Part shown: piece by piece, positions 23,400 to 35,177 of the stretch
How positions within the stretch are numbered: position 1 is the first letter of the stretch
Layout of the letters: each line of letters begins with the position of its first letter
From: Kingdonia uniflora
Lineage: Eukaryota > Streptophyta > Magnoliopsida > Ranunculales > Circaeasteraceae
DNA length: 64,000 bases
NCBI GenBank assembly: GCA_014058105.1
Contig: JACGCM010002399.1
Span: forward strand, 1,650,289-1,714,288
Direction: 5' to 3'
Notes under the pieces: generated by a model
Seen by the model: the letters and a program-made list of their open reading frames with translations, nothing else
Told to the model about the DNA's origin: nothing
Databases searched by the model: none
Position numbers and translations under genes: made by a program

Positions 23400-24523
23400 A
23401 GTTTTTTGCAATTCCAACACTAGTTAGTATAAAGTGTCCTATCTCACGTACTCTCAAAACAAATAAGTCTCAAAGAAGAACCAGACAAAAGAAACCAAAA
23501 TGGAGAACAGATGCGAAGACAGAAGTCTAGCAAAGTTACCCTGTGCTGTCAGGCATCTCCAGAATCAGAATCGTACTCAAGCTCATGTGGTTCCTGGACC
23601 GGACGAAGACCCCTAATCTCTGTCTCAATAGTCCCCAGTCGTCCCTCAATAGCATCCAACCTGGTCGTCATCATCCCCATATCCACGGATAAGGTCTTAA
23701 GCATGCTCCCAATACTCTGAAGAGAAAACACCTCCTGAGGCTGTGCAACTGAGCTAGAAGAACCTATGTGCTCACCTGGAGGAGCAGGCTCAGAAGGTAA
23801 CACAGGAGAAAGATGGGATACACTCTTATGACTGTTACTCGCATCTAATTTTTCAGTTTTGGTATCCTCAGGTTTATTAGGAAACACCTTGTAGCCAGCA
23901 GCAGTAAGAATTGCCATAACAAGTCAAGCAAATGGTAATGAACTCCAAGTTGTCGTTTTGGCACTTGCACCAATCATCTCCACAATGATGATATTAGGTA
24001 GATCTATCTCAATATCATTCTTGAAGGCATAGAGAAAAACCTTTATCCGCTCAGAGAGTTCATTCTTTTGAGATCGCAGAATAATATTCGTAATAGCTAT
24101 GCTATGTACGAGACGAGACTCATCATCTAACATCTTTCGGGAAGCAATACCCGATCTAGTATATAAACTATGCTGAGCCGTGATGTCAATATCCATAGTA
24201 TGTAGCTCTAGAAGAATAGGAACCCCATCCCCATAAAACTCCCCCTCAGAAGTAGCAGCAGGACAGAGATAATACGATGCTGGCCAAATACACCTCGAAA
24301 ACATAATGTACTAAGAGGGATGAAAACCCAAAATAGCATAGAGACAGTCCCTAGTGACTTTGTACTCGGTGCCATCAATAGTGACGGAGAAAGTTTGACT
24401 AGACAGATTATGGATATGCTCAAGTTGCTGAGAAGCATAGAACAATCGAACAATCTTCGGGTATACCTTTCCAAAAGGAGTAAGAATCTTGGTCCAATTT
24501 ATTGCTTTAAATTTTACAAACAC
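23400..24523 (-). pseudogene. Env-like / plant-transposon-domain ORF of copia
   Basis: On the minus strand, VYPKIVRLFYASQQ and FSVTIDGTEYKVTRDCLYAI are followed after a stop and frameshift by VHSIAITNIILRSQKNELSE and IDLPNIIIVEMIGASAKT. The C-terminal part (23549-23917) is MAILTAAGYKVFPNKPEDT and a Ser/Pro linker, then a short coiled coil (SMLKTLSVDMGMMTTRLDAI). This pattern resembles the 'putative plant transposon protein' domain (PF20167-like) often labelled envelope-like in SIRE elements. No transmembrane segment or signal peptide is evident, so an envelope role is only a label. Its position, between RNase H and the 3' LTR, fits. Confidence 0.7.
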
Positions 24524-26791
24524 CCGTGCATAGCCTTCATTAATTTCAGAAACACTTTTGATGTCGAAAACTTATTTTTTCACAATTGGGCGATCTTTAA
24601 AGCCTTTTTCAGTGACTCAATATACTGGGTTATCACCAACCCTCTAGCCATCAAGAATACCTGTATCGTTGGGGCGTGGCCTCTTATTTCTGACCCCTTG
24701 CTTTGGTGCCATTTAAGCAAAGATGAAAAGTTATCTGCAGATAACTACTCAAGCAACAATCACAGGTCTATAACCAACTCAATACCTGCAAGAAACAAAC
24801 CCAAAGCTTCACACCACCAAACCCAAGCAGTAAACAACCCAAACTCCAATCCCCCAATTCTTCTCCAATTATACTCAGTAATGCAACCAAACAATCATAC
24901 ACAAAATACCCCCTACAAACACTAAAAATGCAACCCCACAATACAGTAATACAAGCAATTCCGACCCAGTCAATTAAACAATTATCCAAACAACAGTAAT
25001 AACACAAACCAATTCCGACCCAATTTAACAACCAATGCACAGTCCGATTAACAACGAAGGGAGAATTCAACGAGACCCAACTCGCATAGAGCAAAAGAGA
25101 GAGAGAGAGACAAGAAGAACCAACCCTGAATTCGAAGTTGTAAAAACCCTAGGTTGAACATGCCGCGAACACGAATGAAATTGGAACCCCAAACTATGAA
25201 ATTGGAAGTAGAACAGTAATGACAAGAATAAATGAAGTGATATTCGAGTGGTAATTAACTAGGGGGAATTGAGAGAGGGAAAGAGTGAGAAAAAAAAGAA
25301 ACCAAATTTGTTTTTGAGCAACCAAACAGACGCAGGGAAGACAACCAAATCCAAAACTCGTTCGAACGACTTTATAAGTAGTTTGAACGAAACATAATCT
25401 TTTAAAAAAAATACACTGCAGCTTGGAAATGGATGATACAAGGCACAAGCTCACCCAAAATCACTGAGTAGCCACAGACAAACAAAGTGAGCAAGAGAAA
25501 TACCGAACTAACAGACACACTCCTTCTCAAAATATGCAGAGTCATATCTATAAGCACAACGAATACGCAATAGAGAGAATATTATTGAGCTATAAACTAA
25601 ATAATGCAAAAGAACTCGATGTGTGTGTGTGTGTAGTCCAAACAAGGTCCTAAAAATTAGGCATATGAAGAGCACTATATTGGAAATATGATTCAACTTA
25701 CGCCTCTCATGGTTGGTCACTCAAAATCACTGAGAATTTACTAGGTATCACTCTAAGGAAATATGAATATGAGTAATGAAGTTAAAAAATTCATAATCCA
25801 AGAAAGCGGTGCTATTTTACTGAAGATCTCATGGAAGGAATATCAATTGTATTTGGTGGTGTCAAGTTAAGTACCATAGATTTTCAAACTATCATCTCCA
25901 CTAAATCGATTGTATTAGACTTAAAATCAACTAGGATTTTTAAGGTTGACATGAAGGCAAAGGTAGGCTAGTGATGAAATAGGTATTTTGCTGGCATTCT
26001 GAGGACAAAAATAACTTCCACCTCCATTGTTTCTATCAACACACCTCCTTCTTCTTTTTTCATATATACTCGATCTTCTGGCACTAATTGAATTTATACT
26101 TTGTTGTAACACAACATTCTCCTAAGCAACACTCATACACACATCATCCTTCAAATTTTATCACTTCCTGTCCTCAGAACAAACGGTTTAATAAAGAATT
26201 TGGCGTATACAAAGAAATGACTTATTTTAGGCTCAACGGGTAGTAAGTGAATTAACGATTTGGGTTTGATGCTAAAAGGTCAAAACAGGAGCAAATAAAA
26301 ATGCCTAAAATCATGTCCTGAGACTTATATAATATCTCGTTTTGCCTCGAATCAAGTAGAGAAAATGTTCTAGTATTTTAAGTTGAGTTAAATATCACTA
26401 CTAACAATCGACTAATGCATAAAATAATGAGATCATAAACAAAGTGTAATTTTGCGGGAAAAATTTTATTTAATAACACTCAACGCTTGAACAAAAGGTT
26501 AGATCCTCACATAATATTAGGTAATGAAGTCTCTGCATTTACCCCCAAGATTTCCACTTACACCTAGAGTCAGGGACAGTTGGACCTCGTGATGAATAAG
26601 TGATACCAAGTAACTCAAGCATTAAATGAATATATAACGCGTAAATAATTTCCATACATGCATATTCAAAGCTGCGATAGGCTAAGTGTAGAGAAAAAAT
26701 AGGGGAGATAACCAGTAAGAGTAAAAGACACGACACATACCTGACGATGTCCACAAGATAGTGACACTACAAACAAATAGACCTGAGAGAT
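24524..26791. other. Spacer between copia RNase H and env-like ORF
   Basis: About 2.3 kb without supported coding sequence. It contains short microsatellites (GA)n near 25096-25110 and (GT)n near 25620-25634. One CTCGTTCGAACGAC box (about 25363) is followed by a second degenerate box (GTTTGAACGA). The minus-strand CT-rich stretch at 25090-25160 could be a leader for the env-like ORF, but I cannot support a promoter. The segment might include foreign insertions. Confidence 0.5.
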
Positions 26792-28230
26792 TTAGGAAAT
26801 GGAACAGACACCAATAGCGCATCGAATATTTTCAAACCGAATAACATCAAAAGGTTTGGTGAAGAGATCAGCAAGTTGGTTCTCCGTATAAACATACTCC
26901 ACAATTACAATCTTCCGCTCAACAAGGTCTCGAATGAAGTGATATCGTACGTCAATGTGTTTGGTCCTCGAATGTTTTTTAGGCTTCTTGGAAATGTTGA
27001 TTGCACTTGTATTATCATAATAAAGTGACATTACTCCCTGATTTAGCTTGTAATCATGTAACATTGCTTTATCCAGACTAGTTAAGTACTACAACTTCCC
27101 GCAGCAATATACTCTGCCTCTGCAGTAAACTGTGAAATGTAATTCTGTTTCTTACTTTGCCATGCAACGAGATTGTTCCCAATGTAGTAACATCCCCCAA
27201 AAGTACTCTTCCTTTCATCAAAATTCCTGGCCCAATTAGCATCTGAGTATCCAATAATTTCAGATGTAGTGTTTTGAGTATACCATAATCCAAACTCATA
27301 AGTCCCAGACACATCGAATAATCCATTTAGCGGCGTGTAAATGGGACTCCTTAGGACTTGCCTGATAATGTGCACATATGCAAACACTGAACACAATGTC
27401 TGGACGACTAGCTATAAGATACAACAAGCTTCCTATCATGCTCCTATACATCTTTTGATCCACATCAGTACTTGCAGAGTCCTTACTCAATTTTGTGGTA
27501 GTGCTCATTGGTGTCCTTGCATATTTTGAGGAATCAAGACCAAACTTTTTGACAATATCCTTAGCATATTTAGATTGAGAAACAAAGATGCCATCCTCCT
27601 ATTGTTTGATTTGAAGACATAAGAAGTAGGTCAATTCTCCAACCATGCTTATCTCAAACTTTCTTCCCATTAACTCGTTGAATACTTGACTCGAGAGTCT
27701 GACATTGATCCAAAAACAATATCATCCACATAAATCTGAGCAATAAGAATTTCATCTCCTTCCCGCTGAATAAACAATATCTTATCAACTCTCTCTCGAA
27801 TGAACCCCTTTCAAAGTAGAAAGTTTGAAAGTCTATCATACCATGCTCGAGGAGCATGTTTTGGGCCATAAAGTATTTTCTTCAAACGATAAACATGCTC
27901 CGGATGATGAGGATCTTCAAACCCTTTTGGTTGAGCTACATACACTTCTTCCTCTAGTAGCCCATTCAAGAACGCACTTTTCATATCCATCTGATAAAGC
28001 TTAAATTTTTTGTGACAAGCAAAAGCCAAAAACATCCAAATAGATTTAAGTCTAGCTGTGGGAGCAAAAGTTTCTTCTACATCCACCCCTTTTATTTGAT
28101 TGTATCCCTGAGCTACCAAACTTGCTTTGTTTTGGACAATATCATCGCTCTCATCAAACTTGTTCTTATAAATCTACTTAGTGCCAATGATATTTGTATT
28201 TCCCGGTCGTGATACTAAGTCCCACACATT
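26792..28230 (-). pseudogene. Copia reverse transcriptase and RNase H
   Basis: RT (minus strand) has VAQGYNQIKGVDVEETFAP, YQMDMKSAFLNGLLEEEVYV and QPKGFEDPHHPEHVYRLKK, then the catalytic YVDD at 27721-27732 (intact) in a different frame. RSMIGSLLYLIASRPDI and GYSDANWARNFDERKSTFGG lead into RNase H with YYDNTSAINISK, HSRTKHIDVRYHF and ENQLADLFTKP, ending at 26792. At least three frame changes occur. Motif spacing matches the copia family. Confidence 0.9.
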
Positions 28231-29690
28231 TTGTCACTTGAATTCAGTGAGCTCATCTTGTATGGTGTTAATCGAATATTCATAAGATAAGGCATCTTTT
28301 ATGTTGGTCGGCTCAGTGATGGACGCATAACACACACTCTCCGCTATCTCATATAACGTAGAACAATGATGCCCTACACACCAAGCGGACTCATGAAGTG
28401 TAGAACATTCATAATCATCATGGTATCTAGGAGCACCACAATTTCGAGGTGGATTAGTACGGACAGTAGCATTTGGTGCAAAAATTTCCCCCGAAGATGT
28501 TGTAGGAGCTTCAACGTGAGGTTCTTCTTGAGCATCATGTGTCACAATAGATGAGGTTGATAGGGAATCTTCTTAAACATTGCAATCTCTATCATCTGTT
28601 TGTCCAAGAACTGTCGAGTAGTCAACTACCACATTAATCAACTCCATGACCATTTTGTTCTTCAAGTTGTAAACACGATAAGCCCTACTGTTTGTGGCAT
28701 ATCCCAGTAAAATACCTTCATCACTTCAGGCATCAAATTTTCCAATGTTCTCCCGATCACAAGTGGCATAACACTTACTTCCAAACACACGAAAGTATTT
28801 CAAGTTTGACCTTTTACCAAACCAGAGTTCATACGGCGTGTTAAGTGTAAGAGGACGCAGATAAACTCTGTTGATAATGTGACACGAGGTATGAATAGCT
28901 TCTCCCCAAAAGTGATTAGGAACATTCTTTCCATAAAGTAATACCCACCCCATTTCCTGCAGAACTCAGTTCTTACATTCTGCTACTCCGTTTTGTCGTG
29001 GTGTGATTGGTACTGAAAATTTATGTTTGATCCCATTCTCTTTACAGTACTCAATCACATCAGTGTCCTTGAACTCTCCTCCACGATCACTTCAAATTTT
29101 GTCAATAGAATTATCTTTCTCATTTTGTATTCGCAGGGCTATAACATGAAATTCTTCAAATGTGTTCGACTTTTGTTTTAATGGTGCAATCCTGGTAAAT
29201 CGTGAAAAATTATCAACCATAACCAAAATGTACTTCTTTCCACCCAAAGTACTCACTCTCATAAGACCCATCAAGTCCATATGAATTAACTCCAGAACTT
29301 GTGTAGTGGCAATGGTGGTAGATTTTTTGTGCGAACTCTTGGTTTACTTTCTAATTTGACATGGTCCATACACTGCATCGGTTAGCTTGCATAGTTTTGG
29401 AACCCCTCGAACTATTTCCTTACTTGTAATCTTTGCCAGATCGCTGAAGTTCATATGTCCTAACCGTTGGTGCCAAAGTTCTACATCACTTGTCTTAGCA
29501 GCTTTACATGATATCTCATTTTGCGATACAGCATAGCAATTGTCCAAAGTTCTATCAGTAGTCACAATGCATTTCCTGGTATTATCAAAGATACAACAAG
29601 TTTTCTTGTCGAATGTTACTGTGTTGTCCGCGTCATATAAGTGACTCACACTCAGAAGATTTGTAGTAAGTCCTTTGACATAGAGAACAT
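28231..29690 (-). pseudogene. Copia integrase
   Basis: The pre-integrase zinc segment reads VELWHQRLGHMNFSDLAKI (29344-29649). The core has MDLMGLMRVSTLGGKKYILV and VDNFSRFTRIAPLKQKS. After frameshifts come SDRGGEF-like residues near 29080, then AIHTSCHIINRVYLRPL and NTPYELWFGKRSNLKYFRV (28726-28953). 28234-28545 is the poorly conserved linker to RT. Integrase upstream of RT is the Ty1/copia order. Confidence 0.88.
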
Positions 29691-29946
29691 TATTAATTAT
29701 CGGGAACCCAATTCCTTATACACTCCCCTTTCCTGCAATCTTTCTACTCATCCCTCTACCAAAAGAAACATCGCCTCCTTGAATATCTATGATATTATTC
29801 AGACGTGTAGCATCCCCTGTCATGTGCCGAGAGCATCCACTATCTACATACCGCTGTATAGAATTAAATGCATTTAGAGCCATCACTGCAACATTGGACC
29901 GTAATTGTGGTAGAAGGTCCTTCTTCTGGACCCAAACAGATCTCAC
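29691..29946 (-). pseudogene. Copia protease
   Basis: The minus strand encodes YVDSGCSRHMTGD, the hallmark active site of copia proteases (DSG), followed by VSFGRGMSRKIAGKGSV. The frame is open for 76 codons, but its connections to gag upstream and integrase downstream are broken. It would process the single copia polyprotein. Confidence 0.85.
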
Positions 29947-31783
29947 TTTCTTTCATTCTTATGTTGCTTGAGTCATATTCTTAAAACCATTAAAAGACTT
30001 TTGGGCAGAAAAAAAGTTAGCAAATGATTGGGCATATGATCGATGAGGTTTCCCTCTTTCTAAATGTAGATTATTCCTACCACGGAATTGAGGAACATAT
30101 CTACAATAAGGAGCAAGATGACTCTTTCGACCACAAGCCTCACAATAAAATACATGAAAGACAAAAAGCTACTCAGTCTGCCTATGAGGAGCATCAATAA
30201 TACTAGGTTTGGAAAAATATGGAACTGAAGTAGCTTTGACAAACTTAGTGACTTGAGATGCGGTAAACTTGACGTTTTGCTCATCAAATCCTAATCTTCT
30301 TTTGTCAGATCCATTTTTGCTCATACTTAGTATTTTGTCAATATTTTTAGCTCCATGATAAAATGCTTCAAGGTTTTATTGTATAGAGGTCAAATCAAGT
30401 TTAAGTTTTTTAATTTCTATTTTCCCCAATTTCACCTTTTCCATATCAATGAGTTTGTCCTCTTCACATGTCTTAAGTTGGACAGTAAGAGATTGTTTTT
30501 CATTCTTAAGTTTCTCGAGCTGAGAAGCAAGTTGAGAGTACAAATCTTCAAGACTAGGCTCCACACAATTATCACTTTCATAGTCCTTATGATCATCTTC
30601 GTCAGTTTCAAGTACAAACACATCAAAGTGGTCACCACTTAAGGAAATAACAGTAGTGCGAGTTCTCACACAATTTCCTCTTAGGAAGGGATCATCATAG
30701 TCATTAGTGTCATCATCACTATTATCCCATGTAACAGTAATGTTCATAGCTTTCTGATTGCTATTAGAACTCTTAGTGGGACAGCTGTAAGCATAGTGAT
30801 CATACTTGTGACATCTATAGCATTCAACCTTATTAAGATCTTGATCAGAGTCATTGTGAGAAGGAGTACTTGAGTTAGTTTGTTTGTCATAAGACTTAAC
30901 ACAGTCATGAGGATGAGACTTGTAATTCACATTTTGCCTTTGTTTCTCAAATTGCCTATTTTTCAAAAGTTTTCTAAATTGTTGGCTTATAAGAACAATC
31001 TGAGAGTCAAAGTCAAGTTCCTCATCATTGTTAGAGACACAGTAGTTGTCAATATCTCTGGTTCCCTGAGAAGATGAAGAGTTGGAGGAAGACTTAAATG
31101 CCACACTCTTATTCTTCTTAGGGTTTTCCATTTCCATTTCAATTTTTAACGTATGTAATTTTTCCAGCAAGTGTGTCAGGTTTCATGGTCTTATGATTTT
31201 TTGCTTCCTATATAGCATCACGTCTGGATCTAAAACTCTTAGGAAAAGATCTTAGAATTTTACGTACTATTTGAACATTGGTGTATCCAGCTCCTAAAGA
31301 AGAACTAGTGTTGACAATATTGCTAAGTCTGGCAGAAAACACACTAAAGGACTCATCCTCACTCCTCCGGATGTTTTCAAATTGGGATGTGAGTATTTGT
31401 AGTTTACTTTCTTTAACCGTATCATCACATTCGTGAGTGCGCATTAAGATGTCCCAAGCTCCTTTCGAAGTGGTACACGCAGATATGTGCCTATACTCAC
31501 TTTGACTCAGTGCATTAAATATAACATTAAGACCTTTAGAATTATACCCAAATGTTTATTTTTCTTCCTTGGTCCATTGATTTCTAGGTTTAGAAACTTC
31601 TTCAGCAATTGCTGGTTCACCCCGAATAACAGTCGAGGGCACCCATCCATCTTCAATGGAAATTCAGACATCTTTTCCCATGGATTACAAGATGGAAATC
31701 ATTCAAACATTCCAGTAAGGAAAGTTTGCGCCATCAAAGAGTGGTGGACGATTTATAGGACCTCCAAAATTTTTAGAACCCAT
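29947..31783 (-). pseudogene. Copia gag
   Basis: The start is probably the ATG at 31783 (minus), reading GSKNFGGPINRPPLFDGANF. The UBN2-type gag core follows: VKESKLQILTSQFENIRRSE, DESFSVFSARLSNIVN, VRKILRSFPKSFRSR. A CCHC zinc knuckle is CYRCHKYDHYAYSC (30790-30835, intact spacing C-X2-C-X4-H-X4-C). A glutamate-rich coiled coil (DLYSQLASQLEKLKNEKQSL) lies at the end. Stops and a frameshift near 31180 interrupt it. Confidence 0.88.
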
Positions 31784-31840
31784 TAAATTGAGTAAGCATG
31801 TAAACAAGATCACCGCTCAGGATATAAAGCCTACAAACGA

Positions 31841-31858
31841 TTCTGCTTTAATACCAAT
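31841..31858 (-). other. Copia primer binding site
   Basis: On the minus strand, ATTGGTATTAAAGCAG directly follows the LTR end. It resembles the initiator-tRNA-Met site TGGTATCAGAGC with two changes. Confidence 0.75.
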
Positions 31859-33384
31859 TGAAGTTCTATAAGCTCGTATTTAATGTATTTCGATAAATTA
31901 GGTCAGAACAATTCCTATCAATTAATGATCTAGGATTAAACAAAAACAATCAAAAGTAAAGACAAGGAATTAAAAGACACAAGCAATTGTTCACCCTGTG
32001 GAAACTCTCTACACGGGAGAATAACCACCGTTCACTGTCGATGAAATCAACAACCAAAAATCTACTAATCAAAAAGAGTTTAATATGAATTACACTTACA
32101 AACTCGATAACCTCGTCTCATGATTATCTCTCTTCTGACTAAAGCTCTACGCCCAATCTTCTTCTGTTATCGCAATAGCCCTTCTAGATCCCACACCAAG
32201 AATCTTCTCCTATTCTCGCAACAACCTTTCTCGATCTCACACCATGAATCACTCTTCTTGAATATGTAGGAAGTATTATAAAACTAACTCAACATCAATC
32301 TCAGGATTAGAAGATGTTTGATTAATCTTAAATTTATACTCTTTGATAAAGAAGTTGGAGCATTTTGAAAAATAAACATTTTTCCAAAATCAAAAAAAGT
32401 GGGAGAGAAAAAGAAACAGGGTTTGCTTAAATAGTAAACCAAATTCTCTCGAGAATTGTTCGAACGAGACCTAATGTCGTTCGAACGACTTACTACTAAT
32501 TTGGTCCAAAACCCTCGAAAGTTGACAATTCGTTCGAACGACAAGAAGGCTCGTTTGAATGACAATTGTCTATGGTCAAAATTTCCAGGGGACATGTCAA
32601 CTCGTTCGAACAAAAATTGTCTATGGGCCAAATTTCTAGGAGACATGTCAACTCGTTCAAATGACACGAAACACGTTCGAACGAAAATTGTCTATGGGCA
32701 AAATTTTCAGGGGACATGTCAACTCGTTCGAACGACAATAAAAATCATTCGAACGACAATTACATATAAAAGCCCATCCCTTTATCAGTGAGTTCTACTT
32801 AACTCCTGTCCAGTGATCTTCATTTTCTCAGTGTCTTCGACTGAGACAACCACGAGACTCCACAAACATGAAATGAGACAAATAAAACCTTTTAATATAG
32901 ATCTTTAAAAATAGTGTTGTGAGCCTTGTGACCATAAAAGTTATATTTGTTTGACTGCTTAAAAATTCAATCTTCTCGAAATATTAAACGGTGTAAGTAA
33001 TGTTTTATGTAGTGATTATTGTATTGGCATGCCACTTTTGTTGAATAGTTAGAGTATCTCCAATAGAGGTTAGTGGGAGTGGAAATTATTATACTCACCC
33101 CTTAAATCCCATTCAACAGGCGAGTAGAAATGAAAATTCCCGCTCCCACTCGACAGAAGAAAAGAAAAAAAATCGCACACTCTGGGAAAAACCTTCATTC
33201 GCTATAGGCGCCTATCGTAAAGGCGCGTAACTTTCCAATGGGCGCCCTCAATAAAATAATGCATACTTTTGGTTTAAAAACTCAACTTCTTATCTTAAAA
33301 ATATGGGCACCCTTGGTATAGGCGTCTGCCCATTCTTATTTTTTAAACCCCTCTCTCCTATGAGGTGGCAAAATTATAACCACA
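31859..33384 (-). repeat. 5' LTR of copia element
   Basis: 1526 bp. On the minus strand it starts TGTGGTTATAATTTTGCC (33384) and ends CTTCA (31859). It carries the TTCGAA palindrome cluster at 32455-32760. The segment nearest 33050-33384 resembles plant MITE-like sequence (GAGTATCTCCAATAGAGG), but it is shared by both LTRs and so belongs to the LTR. Confidence 0.9.
32420..32765 (-). promoter_or_regulatory. Palindrome cluster upstream of copia TATA-like box
   Basis: About nine CGTTCGAACGA or near-copies occur in 300 bp. On the minus strand they precede CTATTTAAGCAAACC (about 32425-32440), a TATA-like box followed by a CT-rich leader. Repeated spacers CCCATAGACAATT and GTTGACATGTCCCC separate them. 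The position suggests an enhancer array (inference). Confidence 0.65.
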
Positions 33385-34707
33385 ATGATCAAAATTTTAT
33401 CTAGGTTGGTAGAGAACACTATCCTTGTTGCACAGAGGTTACTATTGGCCCAATGATCAAAATGAAGTGATGGAGTATACGCGAACTTGCCACATTTTCC
33501 AGCAAGACAAAGTGGATCGTGACTTGCCGCTGTGACAGGTTGAACCTCTTCCTGTTGTAACACGACCTTGGGGAAGCGTCTCTCTGGACTTTATCTCTGG
33601 GTTACATAAGACTAAAGGATATGGTTCCATACTCGTGATCATTGAAAGATTATCTAAGTATGCAACGTTCATTCCAGCTCCGATTATTTGTACGATAGAT
33701 AAAATAGCGCATCTCTTTGTGAAGCACGTTGTTATGTATTGGGGCGTGCCGCAGGACATTGTCAGTGACAGAGATCAGAGATTTGCTGGGAATTTTTGGA
33801 GGGAAGTGTTCAGATTACTAGAATCCACTCTCAACTTCTCAACCAGGAACCACCCGTAGTAAGATGGTCAGACTGGATGCTTCAATACAATGTTGGAAGA
33901 ATACCTCCGGCACTTCATCAGGGCGAACAAGAAGAACTGGGCCGAACTCCTGGATGTAGCACAGTTTTGCTTTAATCTATAGAAGATTTCCTCAACAAAC
34001 AAGAGTCCCTCTAAGATACTATTGGGATAGCAGCCCCTCACACCACTCACGGTGGTCTCCGGTTACAAAGAAAGCGTTTCGAGTGCCTACCAGTTTGTAA
34101 GGGAATGGCAGAGAAATACTAATATTGCTCGGGCCTATTTGGAAAAAACGTTTGCCAGAATGAAGAAGTGGGCAGATCAGATGAGACGACCAGATCCTTT
34201 CCAAATGGGGGACCTTATTCTGATCAAGAAATCTCACCTCAAGCATCGAGGTGACAGAGTACACCAAGGCCTGGTTCCCAAGTATATCGGTCCAATGCTG
34301 ATCAAGGTTTCTTACAAGCTTCATCTGCCATGCCACCTTTGTTTCATCCATCCAGTGTTCCATGCCAGTTCCCTAAAGCCTTACCACCAAGATAAGGAAG
34401 ATCCAAGCAAAAGTACCATTATACCTCAGGTTCCTTACATGCAAGTCAACCCAGTTCAAGTTCTAGAGAGTGTTCTTGCGCACAGTGTAACCCATGTTGA
34501 CCCGGACACCAAGGAGGAAGTTTACGAGCATTTAGTAAAGTGGAAGGACCTACCAGAAATAGAGGCCAGTTGGGAGCACCAAGATTCTCATCCCCTTCTG
34601 GTCTGACTCAGGAAGATTGAGGCTAAGAAAGAGAGGAAAGTGAACAGGCAGAGGTGGAAGAAGAAGAAGAAATCGACGAGGGCGTCTCTAAGCTAAGTGG
34701 GAGAGAG
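33385..34707 (+). pseudogene. Chromovirus integrase and chromodomain, upstream partial copy
   Basis: This is the 3' part of a gypsy element of the same family as 34708-40315. Integrase core segments read VSLDFISGLHKTKGYGSILV, IVSDRDQRFAGNFWREVF and NTMLEEYLRHFIRANKKNWA. The C-terminal part has FIHPVFHASSLKPYHQD, and the chromodomain (about 34490-34606) reads VDPDTKEEVYEHLVKWKDLP and EASWEHQDSHPLLV. The zinc-binding CxxC reads CHIF, as in the downstream copy. Stops include TAG at 33857 and 33980, where the downstream copy has CAG. It begins abruptly at the copia LTR. The chromodomain would direct integration to modified chromatin. Confidence 0.88.
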
Positions 34708-35132
34708 TGTGACGCTTTGGTCCGATCAAGCCCAAATTTTGTACATAGTAGCTTTATGATGTAATAAAGCCATGTATAAATTTTCATTTATTTTTGTAAA
34801 GCTTAGGTTAGGCAAAAGGGGGAGTACGCTTCGTCTCAAACTTTGATGTTTCCTTTTGGTTCTTAGTCATTTACTTAGTAACTATATATGTAGAGGACTT
34901 GACTCTGATGCAACCAAGAAGGAAAAGAAGCTTTGTAATTTGTTGTTGATAAATGAATGAAATGATGCTTTTAAAGACCCTTTGTACAGTGTTTGTGTTC
35001 CTTTAATTTGATGCGAGCTTATGTGATATTGTGTTCTTAAGACGATTGAAAATAGATGAATAATTAGGCTTACTTGAGGCAGATGCCTCGAGTGCCGCAT
35101 GTACCAAGCTTGAGTTAACTTGGTCTGTTTCA
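34708..35132 (+). repeat. LTR shared by two tandem chromovirus copies
   Basis: 425 bp, TGTGACGCTTTGG to TGTTTCA. It follows the purine tract AAGTGGGAGAGAG. It has AATAAA near 34762 and a TATATATG box near 34885. Confidence 0.9.
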
Positions 35133-35133
35133 G

Positions 35134-35146
35134 TTGGTGTCTGAGC
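35134..35146 (+). other. Chromovirus primer binding site
   Basis: TTGGTGTCTGAGC resembles the initiator-tRNA-Met site TTGGTATCAGAGC with two changes, one base after the LTR end. Confidence 0.7.
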
Positions 35147-35177
35147 TAACATTGGTGTAGGGAGCGATCTTGTTGCT

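Larger units (their letters stand above)
21979..33384 (-). mobile_element. Ty1/copia element with env-like ORF (SIRE/Maximus-like)
   Basis: On the minus strand the order is 5' LTR (31859-33384), primer site, gag, protease, integrase, RT, RNase H, env-like ORF, 3' LTR (21979-23399). Integrase before RT defines Ty1/copia. Long LTRs and an extra ORF after pol fit the SIRE/Maximus group. Total is 11.4 kb. Many frameshifts and stops mean it is inactive. The flanking pentamers (CTTGT left, ATGAT right) do not match. The right side interrupts a chromodomain gypsy integrase but the left side does not continue that gypsy, so the element or its left flank has been rearranged. Confidence 0.9.

Noticed and set aside
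24320..24925. 201-codon plus-strand ORF
   Set aside because: It lies antisense to the env-like ORF of the copia element and shows no recognisable motif; the minus strand gives family-like sequence.
21979..33384. Endogenous pararetrovirus or infectious env gene
   Set aside because: Domain order and LTRs are Ty1/copia. The env-like ORF lacks visible signal peptide or membrane segments and resembles a plant transposon-associated domain.
33050..33384. Separate MITE (GAGTATCTCCAATAGAGG type) beside the copia LTR
   Set aside because: The same sequence is present at 23060-23399, so it is part of both LTRs and extends to the TG...CA boundary.
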